From assembly GCA_003021175.1 (NCBI GenBank), contig PXQV01000017.1, positions 1 to 64,000 on the forward strand: a DNA stretch of 64,000 bases. The letters are read 5' to 3'. This document shows, one piece after another, positions 42,312 to 51,244 of this stretch. The notes beneath the pieces are model-generated. The model saw only the letters and a list, made by a program, of their open reading frames with translations. It had not been told where the DNA came from and did no database searches. Origin of the DNA: Halobacteriales archaeon QH_7_66_36. Its GTDB lineage: Archaea; Halobacteriota; Halobacteria; Halobacteriales; Haloarculaceae. Both the position numbers and the translations under genes were made by a program. Each line of letters starts with the position of its first letter. Within the stretch, counting starts at the first letter, position 1.

Positions 42312-45300
42312 CAGACGGTCCGGAGGTGGTCGGTCGTCGGTTCGTAGATGTCACCCTGTCGGCGGAGCTTCTCGATTTCGTGTTCCGCCTTGTCGCGGTC
42401 CATCCCCGCCTTCTCCGCCCGGTCGTACACTTCGTCGATCGGCGCGCCGTCTTGGTACTCCGCTTCGAGTTCGTCGATGATCCCCTTGATGTTCCTGATG
42501 CGGTCGCGCTGGCTCTTCGACTGGCCGGATTCGATGATGTCCGCGTCGAGTTCGCCCGTCTCCGGGTCGATACCCACGTCTTCGAGCGACGAGCGGACGA
42601 TCTCGATGACGCGCTCGGCGTCCTCCTCCTCGACGGTGTCGGACAGTCGCACCCGCGCGCTCGCCTCCGCGAGCCGAACCAGCGCCTCCAGTTTCCGTGC
42701 GGTGACGGGAATCGGATTGTTCTCCCCCTGCCCCTGCAGGCGGAGTTCGACGTAGAAGTCGCGGATCGCGTCCTTCGCCGCCGCGGTCATCGTCGGGAAG
42801 CAGTTCCGCTTCGCGTACGCGACGTACTTCCGGAGCAGTTCGGTCTCGATGGTCGGCTCGACGTCCTCGCCGACGCTGTTCACCTCCTCCTCGCTGACGT
42901 TCGAGGTCGCCACGCTCTCGCGGTGGGTGAACAGCTCACCCGCGTAGTTGGTCTCGATGATGTGCTCCGCGAGCGCGCGGTCCTCCTCCTCGTCCGGCTT
43001 GTCGGTCACCGTGAAGATGAGGTCGAACCGCGAGATGAGCGGCGGGTCCAGATCGATCTGCTCGGCCATCGGCTCGTACTCGTCGAACCGGCCGTGAACG
43101 GGGTTGGCCGCGCCCAGCAGCGAACACCGCGACTTCAGCGTCGCGTTGATACCGGCCTTAGAAATCGAAATCTCTTGCTGTTCCAGCGCCTGGTGCATGG
43201 CCGACTGGTCCTCGGAGTTGTGAACGACCATCCCGTTCGCGATGAAGTTGTGTGTTCCCTCGACCGTGAGGTCGTACACCTTGGGTGTTCGCGCCGCGTC
43301 GATCGCGTCGACGCGGTGAGCGAGTTCGGCTCGGACTTCGGCTATCCGTCCCTCCGCGACGGTGCGGACATCCTCGAAGCGGTCGGTTTCGACGACGCCA
43401 GCGAACCAGCGGGAGACGGTCGAGCCGGCGACCCCGAGGTCGGCCGCGATATCGGTAAAGGAGACGTTGTGCCGACGAATCTCGTCGCGGATCGAGTCCC
43501 AAGAATCCAGTGTCGGCCCGGTAGCCAGCACGGTTCGCGCTCGCTCGATGGCGTCGTTCGGAGTCACAGCGAGGATATCAGCGACCTCCTCTCGGATGAC
43601 CGGGACGCGGTCCGTGACCGTCGTCGATGAAACGCTCCGTACGGTATCGACCCGTCGCCACTTCACCCCCCCGCGGACCAGTTCGCGGAGTTCGGAGAGA
43701 TCGGTCTCGGCGACATCGGACACGATAGCCTCAAGTCGACGGTGGACGGCCATCCGGAGTTGGGGGTCACTCCCCCATCGCGCTGATATCCCTTGTTGGT
43801 GGTACTCCGTGGTTTCGGCGAGTTCCGTCTGCGATACGTGATACCGTTCCTTTATTGCCTCCAGTTCCTCCCAAGAGAGGGGTTCAATGGTGTCCGAATC
43901 CCCGGCCAGCGTCGCGAGGTCCTCGGTCGCCTGCCGTCGCCGCCGTCGGAACGCGTCGAGCACGCGCTCGCCGCGGTGCAGCGAGAGGTTCGCCTCTCCG
44001 TTCTCGAAGGAGCAGTACGTGCCACTCGGGAGTCCGCACTCGCTCTGATACAGGCGAAGCTGGTCACGGCAGTTCGACAGGAGGCCCCCGACCTGCGGGA
44101 TCACGTCGAGTATCGTCCGGTCGCCCGAGGCGTCTTCGACCACCGTCTCCAGCGACCGGCGCTTGCGGTCGAGCGTGAATCCAACACGCCGGGCGAACGC
44201 TTCGAGCGAACTCGCATTCGTTATCGCGAGTATGTAGAGATCACGCCCGTCCGCTCGCTCCTGAAGCTGTATCTGTCCCGTAACGTCGAACTCGAGCAAG
44301 AGCTCCTTCGCACCAAGCAATAGCTCGTAGCTCGCGGAGAAGATTCGGACGTTGCCGGTCGCCGTATCGACGGTTCCCTCGCTGTCAGCGAGTGCTCGCA
44401 GGAACGCCGCCTTCGTCGCACGGGGCCCCGTCGAGACGGCCGCCGGGAACGCTTTCCCGTCATACGTCTCGAGGTTCATTCCGGCTTCGAGAACGGCCTT
44501 GGCGACCGCCTTGCCGAACACGTGGACCGTCTCGACCCCGTCATCGCGCTGCTCACTGGGTGGGCGTGTCGGCTCGGCCTCGAACACCTGCTCGCACGCC
44601 GCCTCGAAGTCCCGTAGCAGCTCCTCCTCGGCGTTCGTGAACCGGATGCCGTGACCGCACTCCGTCCGTCCGGAATACACGTTCCCGTCACCGGAGAGAT
44701 ACCCCAGCACCGCACCGAACGCCGGCGTCGGTCCGTCGACGTGCTCCAGTGGCGATACCTCGGCATCTTGGACCTGCGTCTCGGTGCCACCGTCGCACGC
44801 TTCCGTCGGAATCGACCGAGGGACGTACACCCAGTCGTCGGCTGCGAGGTCGGCCGCCGCTCGTTCGATGCGCTCCCCGTCTTCCCGTACGAAGAACGGA
44901 TGATCGTCGGTCGTCGTGAGCCGCTCGCCGGTTGCGAGGGTCACCTCGGTCAACCCCGATGGGGCCTCGTACTCGTGGATCGCGGTGACCGGTCGCTTAA
45001 CTATCCGTCCATCGTCCGCCATCGTCCACACGTCTAGGTCCACGCTACGGATCGTGCGACCGTTCGAATGGCTCTCGATACTCCCGTCCGTCGCTGCCTC
45101 GGCTGCCACCGAACGAATCCGACGAACCCCCCCGTCGCCGAGATGCACCAGCGTATCTCCCGTGACACAGCGCATCTTGTCCAACTCGTCGACAGCGGCG
45201 ATACCTTGGTCCGCGAGCACCAGCGCACCCGCCTCCAGCGTCCACTGCTGGCCCTCGCCGAAGTCGTCGCGGACCGCGGCGGCCGTGTTGTGGGTGACCA

Positions 45301-47929
45301 CGCCGTTACCGACGAAGTTGTGCGTCTCCGGCACGGTGAGGTCGAACAGTTCCTTCTTTCCGGTGTCGACGGCGGCGACGACCTCGTCCCAGCGCAGGTC
45401 GGCCTCGACGGCCTCCGCGACGACCGGACCGACATCGCCGAGGTTTCGGTCCGCCAGAATCGACTCGGCGCGCCCCCGGCCGGGGTTGTCACCGCGGTTG
45501 AAGTTCTGGTAGTACTGGCCCGAAGGGCCGTCGACGGTCGCGAGTGCTGGCGCGACGGGGATCGTCTCCTCGCGTCGAACCGCGTCCCCAGTGATGGTCT
45601 CCAGTGCGGCTTGTTTCTCGGAGAGACCGAAGCCGATGGCGTCGGCGTACCGCTCGATATCAACGCCGTAGAGTTCGACGAAGTGCTGTGTGTGCTTCGA
45701 CTCGATGACGTGACCGTCTTCGAGTTCGTACTCGCCACGGCGGTCGCGCTCCCGCGTCCGTGCCCGCATGCCGTACGTCTCCAGCATCAACTGCAACTGC
45801 TCGGCGAGCCGCTCGCTGATCGTCGATAACAGCACGCTCGACCCACCGTTTTCCCGTGCTGACACCGCGCCGTCGGCGTCCATCAGCCCGCGAACGAACG
45901 CGTCCGCGCCTTCGGCAGTCGTTAGTTTCGGGTGCAGCGCCAACTCCGCTTTCGGCGTCCGCATCCCGGCGTTCGCGAACAGTCGCGCAATCGTTGCACT
46001 GTAGACACGGATGCAGGGGACCCTATCGGCTTGGCGTTCGATCTCCGGTCGCTTGTCGAACTTCTCCGCGAAGATGTCGGCCGCACGGCGGAGGAGCACT
46101 TCGTTGCTGTTCGATATGCGGACACATCCCCGGTTCCCGTCCCGACGGTCGAGACTGATGTCCCCGTCGCCGAACACGAGCCCAAGGAGGTACATCAGGT
46201 CCTCGTCGAAGGTTCCGGGAACCGTGATGCTGTCACCGTGACGGAGCATCAGCCGCTCGAAGGCGATGTCCCCGCGAGTCGCGTCGATGCCGTCCAGTAT
46301 CCGGTCGAGTTTCCCCAGTAGGACGTGGCGGTTCTTCAGCGAGTCGTAGATGAAGTCCTCAGAGAGGTCGAGCGCGGCGGCAGCGCCCCGGAGGTGACCG
46401 TACTCGGCGGTCAACCGCTCGCGGAGGAACGCCACGGATTCCTCGTCGAGTTTGACCTTCTCCTCGGTGAGCTCGAGGAACTCCCGCACCGGAACTGCCG
46501 ACCGGTCGATGTCCTCGTAGCGCGGGACTGCGACGTGGTCGCCGGCTTCGACATCGGAGATTTCCGTCCACTCGATGCCGTTCTCGCCGCAGGTGAGCAC
46601 CGGCGTGTTCACTGACGCTTCCAGTTCCTTGCCGTGGCTGGTCTCGATGCGCCGACACGGTTTCTCGGGCATCCGCCAGACGTGCGAAGACGACTGCTGT
46701 ATCACCTCGCCAGCGTCGCGGTCGAAGGTGCTGACGCCGACCTCCCGTTCCGCTGCGGTCTCGGTGTCGACCGGGTCCGGCAGGTCGGACGTGACGATAT
46801 CCCGGATTGCCCGGAATCCGTCCGCGGTGTGTATTTTCGTCTCTCCGGTGACACAGAGTCCCGCCGAGGAGGAACCTTTCCCCGAGGTGTACACCGAACG
46901 GGGGGAGAGCTTCTTGACGTATTGTAAAATTTTCGATTTTCCGGTTCCGGGGTCTCCTATTAGAAGGATGTGCAAATCTCCCCGTATTCTTGAACCATCT
47001 GGGAGGTTCTTTCGGACACCGGAGAACAATTGCAAGATAATTGCTTTCTTCTGTTTCTCGTAGCCGTAGATCGAGGGGGCCATCGACTCGACCATCTGCT
47101 CGTAGATGTTCGGGTCGTTCGACAGCTCGATGATGCGCTTCTTGTCCTCCTCGGTGATGTCCATCTCCTCGAACTGCTCGTCCTCGATGGCGACGGTCAT
47201 CCCGTCCATGTAGAAGTCGAACACGGGGGACTTCTCCTGCTCGGAGCCCTGCTGTTCGAGTCGGAGGATGCCGGTGACGGTGACGTGGTCGCCGGCGGTG
47301 ACGTGACCGGTGATGTCGTCCTCGATGTTCACGTCGATTGCTTGGGGCGTCTCGCCGCCGCGCAGCCCCTCGGGCGACTCTTGGACCCGTATCTTCTGTG
47401 AGTCGACGAACTCCGACTGGTCGAAGTTGATCTGGAAGGGGCCCTGTCGCTCACAGCCCTGACACTCGTGTGGCTCCTGAAAGTCGCCGTCCGACTGCGG
47501 GATGCGGGTCATCGTCCCGCAGCGCTGACACTCGAAGGCGGCCTGCTGCATCTTCGGGCGCACGTCCGTCGCCTTCCGGACGATGCCCTGCACGGAGACG
47601 AGATTGCCGACGTGATCGGCACGGATGTCGCGGATGCCGGTCCGGTCGGAGAGACTCTGGACGCGGACGTGCGCGGAGCCGAGTTTGACGTCGACCGGCA
47701 GGTCGTACAGGCGGAGCGCCTCCTCGGCGTACTCCTGCATCTGTGCCGGTTGGGCGATGAAGTCGTCTGCCATATCCGAGTCGAACCGGTAGATGTCGCT
47801 CCAGTCGACGTACAGCGACTTCTGTTCGTTCGGGTACCGCTGGGCGAGTTCGCCGATCTCGTTCCGGTAGTACGTGCGGTAGAACTCCTCGAACCGGTCG
47901 ATTATCTCGGCGTTCTCCGCGCGGGCCAT
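42311..47929 (-). CDS. mcm: Replicative helicase MCM with two inteins
   Basis: The precursor is 1872 residues; removing two inteins leaves a 698-residue MCM, the normal archaeal length. The N-terminal domain (1-250) has a zinc ribbon with CQRC (134-137) and CQGC (156-159). The AAA+ core has Walker A GDPGTGKS (325-332) and Walker B DELDKM (914-919). A C-terminal winged helix ends the protein (about 1800-1872). Intein 1 interrupts just after Walker A (SSSAGL / TAAAV) and intein 2 directly after Walker B (DELDKMR / SEDQS). Both sites are invariant, so splicing is required for function. MCM unwinds DNA as a hexamer at origins. The downstream small gene overlaps by one base. Confidence 0.96.
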   Translation of the reverse strand: MARAENAEIIDRFEEFYRTYYRNEIGELAQRYPNEQKSLYVDWSDIYRFDSDMADDFIAQPAQMQEYAEEALRLYDLPVDVKLGSAHVRVQSLSDRTGIRDIRADHVGNLVSVQGIVRKATDVRPKMQQAAFECQRCGTMTRIPQSDGDFQEPHECQGCERQGPFQINFDQSEFVDSQKIRVQESPEGLRGGETPQAIDVNIEDDITGHVTAGDHVTVTGILRLEQQGSEQEKSPVFDFYMDGMTVAIEDEQFEEMDITEEDKKRIIELSNDPNIYEQMVESMAPSIYGYEKQKKAIILQLFSGVRKNLPDGSRIRGDLHILLIGDPGTGKSKILQYVKKLSPRSVYTSGKGSSSAGLCVTGETKIHTADGFRAIRDIVTSDLPDPVDTETAAEREVGVSTFDRDAGEVIQQSSSHVWRMPEKPCRRIETSHGKELEASVNTPVLTCGENGIEWTEISDVEAGDHVAVPRYEDIDRSAVPVREFLELTEEKVKLDEESVAFLRERLTAEYGHLRGAAAALDLSEDFIYDSLKNRHVLLGKLDRILDGIDATRGDIAFERLMLRHGDSITVPGTFDEDLMYLLGLVFGDGDISLDRRDGNRGCVRISNSNEVLLRRAADIFAEKFDKRPEIERQADRVPCIRVYSATIARLFANAGMRTPKAELALHPKLTTAEGADAFVRGLMDADGAVSARENGGSSVLLSTISERLAEQLQLMLETYGMRARTRERDRRGEYELEDGHVIESKHTQHFVELYGVDIERYADAIGFGLSEKQAALETITGDAVRREETIPVAPALATVDGPSGQYYQNFNRGDNPGRGRAESILADRNLGDVGPVVAEAVEADLRWDEVVAAVDTGKKELFDLTVPETHNFVGNGVVTHNTAAAVRDDFGEGQQWTLEAGALVLADQGIAAVDELDKMRCVTGDTLVHLGDGGVRRIRSVAAEAATDGSIESHSNGRTIRSVDLDVWTMADDGRIVKRPVTAIHEYEAPSGLTEVTLATGERLTTTDDHPFFVREDGERIERAAADLAADDWVYVPRSIPTEACDGGTETQVQDAEVSPLEHVDGPTPAFGAVLGYLSGDGNVYSGRTECGHGIRFTNAEEELLRDFEAACEQVFEAEPTRPPSEQRDDGVETVHVFGKAVAKAVLEAGMNLETYDGKAFPAAVSTGPRATKAAFLRALADSEGTVDTATGNVRIFSASYELLLGAKELLLEFDVTGQIQLQERADGRDLYILAITNASSLEAFARRVGFTLDRKRRSLETVVEDASGDRTILDVIPQVGGLLSNCRDQLRLYQSECGLPSGTYCSFENGEANLSLHRGERVLDAFRRRRRQATEDLATLAGDSDTIEPLSWEELEAIKERYHVSQTELAETTEYHQQGISARWGSDPQLRMAVHRRLEAIVSDVAETDLSELRELVRGGVKWRRVDTVRSVSSTTVTDRVPVIREEVADILAVTPNDAIERARTVLATGPTLDSWDSIRDEIRRHNVSFTDIAADLGVAGSTVSRWFAGVVETDRFEDVRTVAEGRIAEVRAELAHRVDAIDAARTPKVYDLTVEGTHNFIANGMVVHNSEDQSAMHQALEQQEISISKAGINATLKSRCSLLGAANPVHGRFDEYEPMAEQIDLDPPLISRFDLIFTVTDKPDEEEDRALAEHIIETNYAGELFTHRESVATSNVSEEEVNSVGEDVEPTIETELLRKYVAYAKRNCFPTMTAAAKDAIRDFYVELRLQGQGENNPIPVTARKLEALVRLAEASARVRLSDTVEEEDAERVIEIVRSSLEDVGIDPETGELDADIIESGQSKSQRDRIRNIKGIIDELEAEYQDGAPIDEVYDRAEKAGMDRDKAEHEIEKLRRQGDIYEPTTDHLRTV
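43217..45169 (-). mobile_element. MCM intein 2 (651 residues) with homing endonuclease and extra HTH segments
   Basis: It occupies precursor residues 921-1571, starting CVTGDTLVHLGDGG and ending THNFIANGMVVHN before Ser. Cys1, the block B TTTDDHPFF, and the terminal His-Asn are present, so splicing looks competent. LAGLIDADG-type motifs are VLGYLSGDGNVYS and FLRALADSEGTVD; both keep an acidic residue. About 300 residues between the endonuclease and the C-terminal splicing block are extra. They include two HTH-like segments (about 1366-1386, SQTELAETTEYHQQGISARW; and 1493-1509, DIAADLGVAGSTVSRWF). These may give longer DNA recognition. Confidence 0.93.
45287..46855 (-). mobile_element. MCM intein 1 (523 residues) with homing endonuclease
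   Basis: It occupies precursor residues 359-881, starting CVTGETKIHTADGF and ending ETHNFVGNGVVTHN before Thr. Splicing residues (Cys1, the block B SVNTPVLT, final His-Asn, +1 Thr) are present. DOD endonuclease motifs are LLGLVFGDGDISLD and FVRGLMDADGAVS, both with the catalytic aspartates, so homing activity may persist. It is inserted two dozen residues after Walker A. The region 490-550 is a charged helical insert before the first endonuclease motif. Confidence 0.94.
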
Positions 47930-48070
47930 CGGTTAGGCTCTCTTGTGCGTCCCCGGATAAGAACGTTCGCAAGCGACGGCTGTCTCGTCGGTACGGCCGT
48001 CGACAGGTTCTGACGACACGCGAGAGGACCGACGCGTTGCATTTTCGACGCCGGAGACCGTACTGTCGGT

Positions 48071-48811
48071 GTGCTCGATTCGGTGCTCGCGGATCTGCGC
48101 GCTCGTGGCTGCGAGGTCGACCGGCCGACGGACGCTGGCGAACCGCCGGCGCTCGCGATTGGCGACGACGGGATCCCGCTCGACGGGCCGGTGGCGGTCG
48201 AACCCGTCGTCGGCGACCCGACGGAACTGGTCGAGCGGGCGGCCCACGCCGCGCGCCACGACCGCGCGACGCTCTACGTCGTCGAGGCAGACGACGCGGC
48301 CGGGGTCCGAGAGATGCTCGCCGAACCGCGGTTCGTCGCCGCCGAGCGCGACGGCCTCCGGACGTTCTACCACGTCCCCGACCGCATCCGGCTGTCTGAC
48401 GGCAGTTACGCCGCGGTGAAGGCCGCACAGCCGACGCCGCGCCGCGGTGAACTGGCCCGCGAGAGCGCCGACCGCGTGCTCACGTGGCGCGAGGAACCCG
48501 CCACCGAGTCGCCCACGCTCGTTCTCGAAGTGAACCGACGGCCGACGGCGACGCTCGACTCCGTGGACGCGCTCACCTGTCCCGGGCCGGGAGCCGTGTT
48601 CCCGTACCGCTACGCGCGCCGCGAAGGGTCGTTTCGCGTGTTCGACGCCGACCGCGAGGTCGGCCGCTTCGGCGGCGTCGCGGCGATGCGGACGAGCGGC
48701 TACCAGCCGGTGCCGATGCCGCTCGTCCCGGAGCATCACCTGCGCTGGGGGACGCCGGCCATGGGCGTGGCCGTCGTGGACGGCGGCAGCGTGACGTACG
48801 ACGCGGTGTAG
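48071..48811 (+). CDS. Conserved haloarchaeal protein, unknown function
   Basis: The 246-residue soluble protein has two recognisable halves. The N-half (1-110) is alpha/beta, with LDSVLADLRARGCEVDRPTD and RATLYVVEADDAAGVREMLA resembling small ligand-binding folds. The C-half (about 110-246) is beta-rich, with RLSDGSYAAVKAAQPTPRRG, LVLEVNRRPTATLDSVDALT and VFPYRYARREGSFRVFDADR. No catalytic motif was found. The GTG start at 48071 gives MLDSVLADLRARG. It is divergent from mcm across about 140 bp and followed by the tRNA-Pro region. A conserved haloarchaeal gene family is likely, but no role can be stated. Confidence 0.75.
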   Translation: MLDSVLADLRARGCEVDRPTDAGEPPALAIGDDGIPLDGPVAVEPVVGDPTELVERAAHAARHDRATLYVVEADDAAGVREMLAEPRFVAAERDGLRTFYHVPDRIRLSDGSYAAVKAAQPTPRRGELARESADRVLTWREEPATESPTLVLEVNRRPTATLDSVDALTCPGPGAVFPYRYARREGSFRVFDADREVGRFGGVAAMRTSGYQPVPMPLVPEHHLRWGTPAMGVAVVDGGSVTYDAV

Positions 48812-48835
48812 TCACTTTTCGAGTGGAGCCGAAGG

Positions 48836-48861
48836 AGTGGGACCGCCCGGAATCGAACCGG
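48836..48861 (-). repeat. 26-bp copy of the tRNA-Pro 3' end (att-like)
   Basis: AGTGGGACCGCCCGGAATCG and the following six bases AACCGG are identical to 48952-48977, which is the T-arm and acceptor 3' strand of tRNA-Pro. Nothing resembling the rest of a tRNA follows (only a CGCTCGCTCCGCTCGCTCG-type repeat). A direct repeat of a tRNA 3' end is the usual footprint of an integrase attachment site. Here the two copies are 116 bp apart, so any element is gone. Confidence 0.7.
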
Positions 48862-48953
48862 AACCACGGCGCTCGCTCCGCTCGCTCGTGGTAGGGCTCG
48901 ATCCCGGGAGCCGTTTTGACAGTCGCTCACGTTCGTTCGCGACACGCCAGCAG

Positions 48954-49024
48954 TGGGACCGCCCGGAATCGAACCGGGATTACGGCGTCCCAAACGCCGA
49001 AGGATACCATTACCCCACGGTCCC
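48954..49024 (-). tRNA. tRNA-Pro (anticodon UGG)
   Basis: Read on the minus strand: acceptor GGGACCG pairing with CGGTCCC, D-arm GGG-TAATGGTA-TCC, anticodon stem CGGCG / CGCCG with loop TTTGGGA (anticodon TGG), a short variable loop, T-arm CCCGG-TTCGATT-CCGGG, and discriminator A. CCA is not encoded. Every stem is fully paired and the length of 71 nt is normal. No intron is seen. A duplicate of its 3' 26 bp lies 116 bp downstream in the direction of transcription. Confidence 0.93.
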
Positions 49025-49120
49025 GCACCCCTATTACCCCGAGGAGGTGTGAAAGGGTTTCGTTAGCGTTCGTGACTCGTCTCGCATCGACGGGCGACGG
49101 ATGAAAATCCGCCCACCGTG

Positions 49121-51202
49121 CTACTCCTCGTCCATCAGTTCGAGGTCGGCGACGATGTCGTACGGGTCCTTCTCCTTCCGGAGGCCGTCCAGCATCGTGA
49201 ACGCCCCGTCGGGCGCGAGGAAGTGCCGGCAGACGACCCGGCCGAGTCGCGTCGGCTCCAGTCCGTCGATGAAGCCGAACTCCAGTAGCTTTCCGAGCGC
49301 GTGTTTCGTCGGCACTTCGCCGACCATTCGGTCGGTGAGCCGCTTGGCCTCGCTGCCCGCGACGACGAGATTCGCGAGCGTCTCCTCGACTGCCGCGGAC
49401 TCGTCGTAGACGGTCCTGACTGATTCCATCTCGCCTTTCAGCAGTTTGAACGCCACCTCGTCTTCGGTCATCTCCTGTGAGCCGTGGTACGAGCCGTCCG
49501 GTTCGACGAGCAGGTAGACGGTCCCCTCGTCGTGGTAATCCGGCCGTCCCGCGCGGCCGAGCATCTGCTCGAACTCCTGGACGGAGAGCCACTCGATACC
49601 CATCGCCAGCGAGTCGAAGATCACCTGCGAGGCGGGGAAATCGACGCCGGCGGCCAGCGCCGCGGTGGTGACGACCGCGGCCAGTTCCTGATCGCCGAAC
49701 TTCCGCTCGACGGTCTTGCGGCGGCCGTAGTCGAGGCCGGCGTGGTAGGGCGCGGCGTCGTACTCCAGCTTGCGGGCGATCTCGTGACACCGCCTGCGGG
49801 AGTTGGTGAAGATGATCGTCTGCCCGCGATACCCCTTGCTGGACCTCGAGTCGAACGCCCGCCGCACGAGCCGATTCTCGATGCGAGGCTTCTCTTGGCC
49901 GTTCGCGAAGGTGACGTGGCGCTCGATGGGAACCGGTCGCTCCTCGAACTCGACGAGGCGCGCGCCCAGCTGCCCCGCGAGTTCTTCCGGGTTGCCGACG
50001 GTCGCGGAGAGATACACCCACTGCGTGTCCTGATTCCGCGATTCGGTGTAGTGTTTCATGCGGGCGACGAGGCCGTCAAGTCGGTGGCCGCGCGACTGCT
50101 CGCCGAGCGTGTGGACCTCGTCGATGACGACGGTGCCGACCTCGCCGAGGTCTTTCCCCGTCCGGAGCGCGTGGTCGATCCCCTCGTAGGTGCCGACGAT
50201 AATGTCGGCGTCGGGGTCGAAGCGGGTGCCGTCGTCGTTGATTCGGGAGGCACCGACCCGGATGGTGACGTTCGCGATGTCGCCGTAGCGGTCCTGAAAC
50301 TGCTCGTACTTCTGGTTGGCGAGCGCGACCAGCGGGACGAGAAACAGCATCGTCCCTTCACCCGAGAGCACGCGGTCGAGACCGGCCATCTCGCCGACGA
50401 GCGTCTTCCCGGTCGCCGTCGCGCTCACGACGAGTTGGTCCTCGCCGTCGACCGCGCCGTTGTCGACCGCGAGACTCTGGACGGGCAACAGCGTGTCGAA
50501 TCGGGCTTCGAGGTTCGACTGAATGCCGGGGTGGAGGTTCAGCGACGACGTTTCGACGAGGTCGATCTCGTCGGTCGTCGCAGAGACGGTGTCGAACCGC
50601 GTCACGTCCGGGTCGAGGTTCCCCGAGAGCAGGTCCGTGATCCGTTCGAGGTCGCCCACGTCGAGCAGGAGTTCTTCCAGCCGCTCGCGTGCGCCCGACC
50701 GGAGCCCTCGGAAGTTCGCCTCGCGGTCAAGTTCGCGCATGGCGCAGTCGGGACAGATGAACTCCTCGCTCGCGCGGATGGCCGTCTCCTCGGTGAGCGG
50801 CGAGTAGCGACCGTCGTTCGCGCAGTGACGACAGGTTCTGACGGCCTTCACCTTCTCGTCGAGTTGGTAGCCGGCGAACATCGCGCGCAGTCGGTCGCGG
50901 TCGGCACGGCCCGTCTGCTGTGAGATGCGGATACGCGTCGCTCGCCGCGCGATTTCGACGAACTGGTCCGGCGGGCGCGGCACCTCGTCGGAGCCGTCCT
51001 GCACCCGCAGGCGTGCGGGCCGCGGGCCGGCGTCCGTCTGCTTCAGTTCGAGCCGGCCGTGAAGGACGCGCGTCCCCTTCGAGGTGCCGCGGCCCTGCTC
51101 CGGTGCGCGGTCGCTCCCGGACTGCTCGACTGCGACGGTGAAATCGCCGTCCGACCGCCCGTGGAGGAACAGCGTCTCGACGGCGGCGACCTGCTGAGAC
51201 AC
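49121..51202 (-). CDS. SF2 DEAD/DEAH-box helicase with a zinc ribbon
   Basis: The 693-residue helicase-family protein has an N-terminal region (1-115) unlike standard helicases, rich in ARLRVQDGSDEVPRPPDQFV. A C4 ribbon comes next (CRHCANDG, CPDCAMRE, about 122-155). The RecA domains follow: Walker A ATATGKT, DEVH in VVIDEVHTLG, motif III SAT, and motif VI QMLGRAGRPDYHDEGT, resembling Ski2/Hel308-like enzymes. The zinc region suggests nucleic-acid or protein targeting. DNA versus RNA unwinding cannot be decided. It is on the minus strand downstream of a small membrane protein (42 bp gap), possibly co-transcribed. Confidence 0.88.
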   Translation of the reverse strand: MSQQVAAVETLFLHGRSDGDFTVAVEQSGSDRAPEQGRGTSKGTRVLHGRLELKQTDAGPRPARLRVQDGSDEVPRPPDQFVEIARRATRIRISQQTGRADRDRLRAMFAGYQLDEKVKAVRTCRHCANDGRYSPLTEETAIRASEEFICPDCAMRELDREANFRGLRSGARERLEELLLDVGDLERITDLLSGNLDPDVTRFDTVSATTDEIDLVETSSLNLHPGIQSNLEARFDTLLPVQSLAVDNGAVDGEDQLVVSATATGKTLVGEMAGLDRVLSGEGTMLFLVPLVALANQKYEQFQDRYGDIANVTIRVGASRINDDGTRFDPDADIIVGTYEGIDHALRTGKDLGEVGTVVIDEVHTLGEQSRGHRLDGLVARMKHYTESRNQDTQWVYLSATVGNPEELAGQLGARLVEFEERPVPIERHVTFANGQEKPRIENRLVRRAFDSRSSKGYRGQTIIFTNSRRRCHEIARKLEYDAAPYHAGLDYGRRKTVERKFGDQELAAVVTTAALAAGVDFPASQVIFDSLAMGIEWLSVQEFEQMLGRAGRPDYHDEGTVYLLVEPDGSYHGSQEMTEDEVAFKLLKGEMESVRTVYDESAAVEETLANLVVAGSEAKRLTDRMVGEVPTKHALGKLLEFGFIDGLEPTRLGRVVCRHFLAPDGAFTMLDGLRKEKDPYDIVADLELMDEE

Positions 51203-51244
51203 GCCTGTACGTGGGAGATGCGCCCTAAAAACGCCTCCGGGTTC

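Noticed and set aside
48838-48910. A possible second tRNA gene downstream of tRNA-Pro
   Set aside because: Only the 3' 26 bp match a tRNA; the expected anticodon and D arms cannot be folded from the following bases, so it is a fragment.
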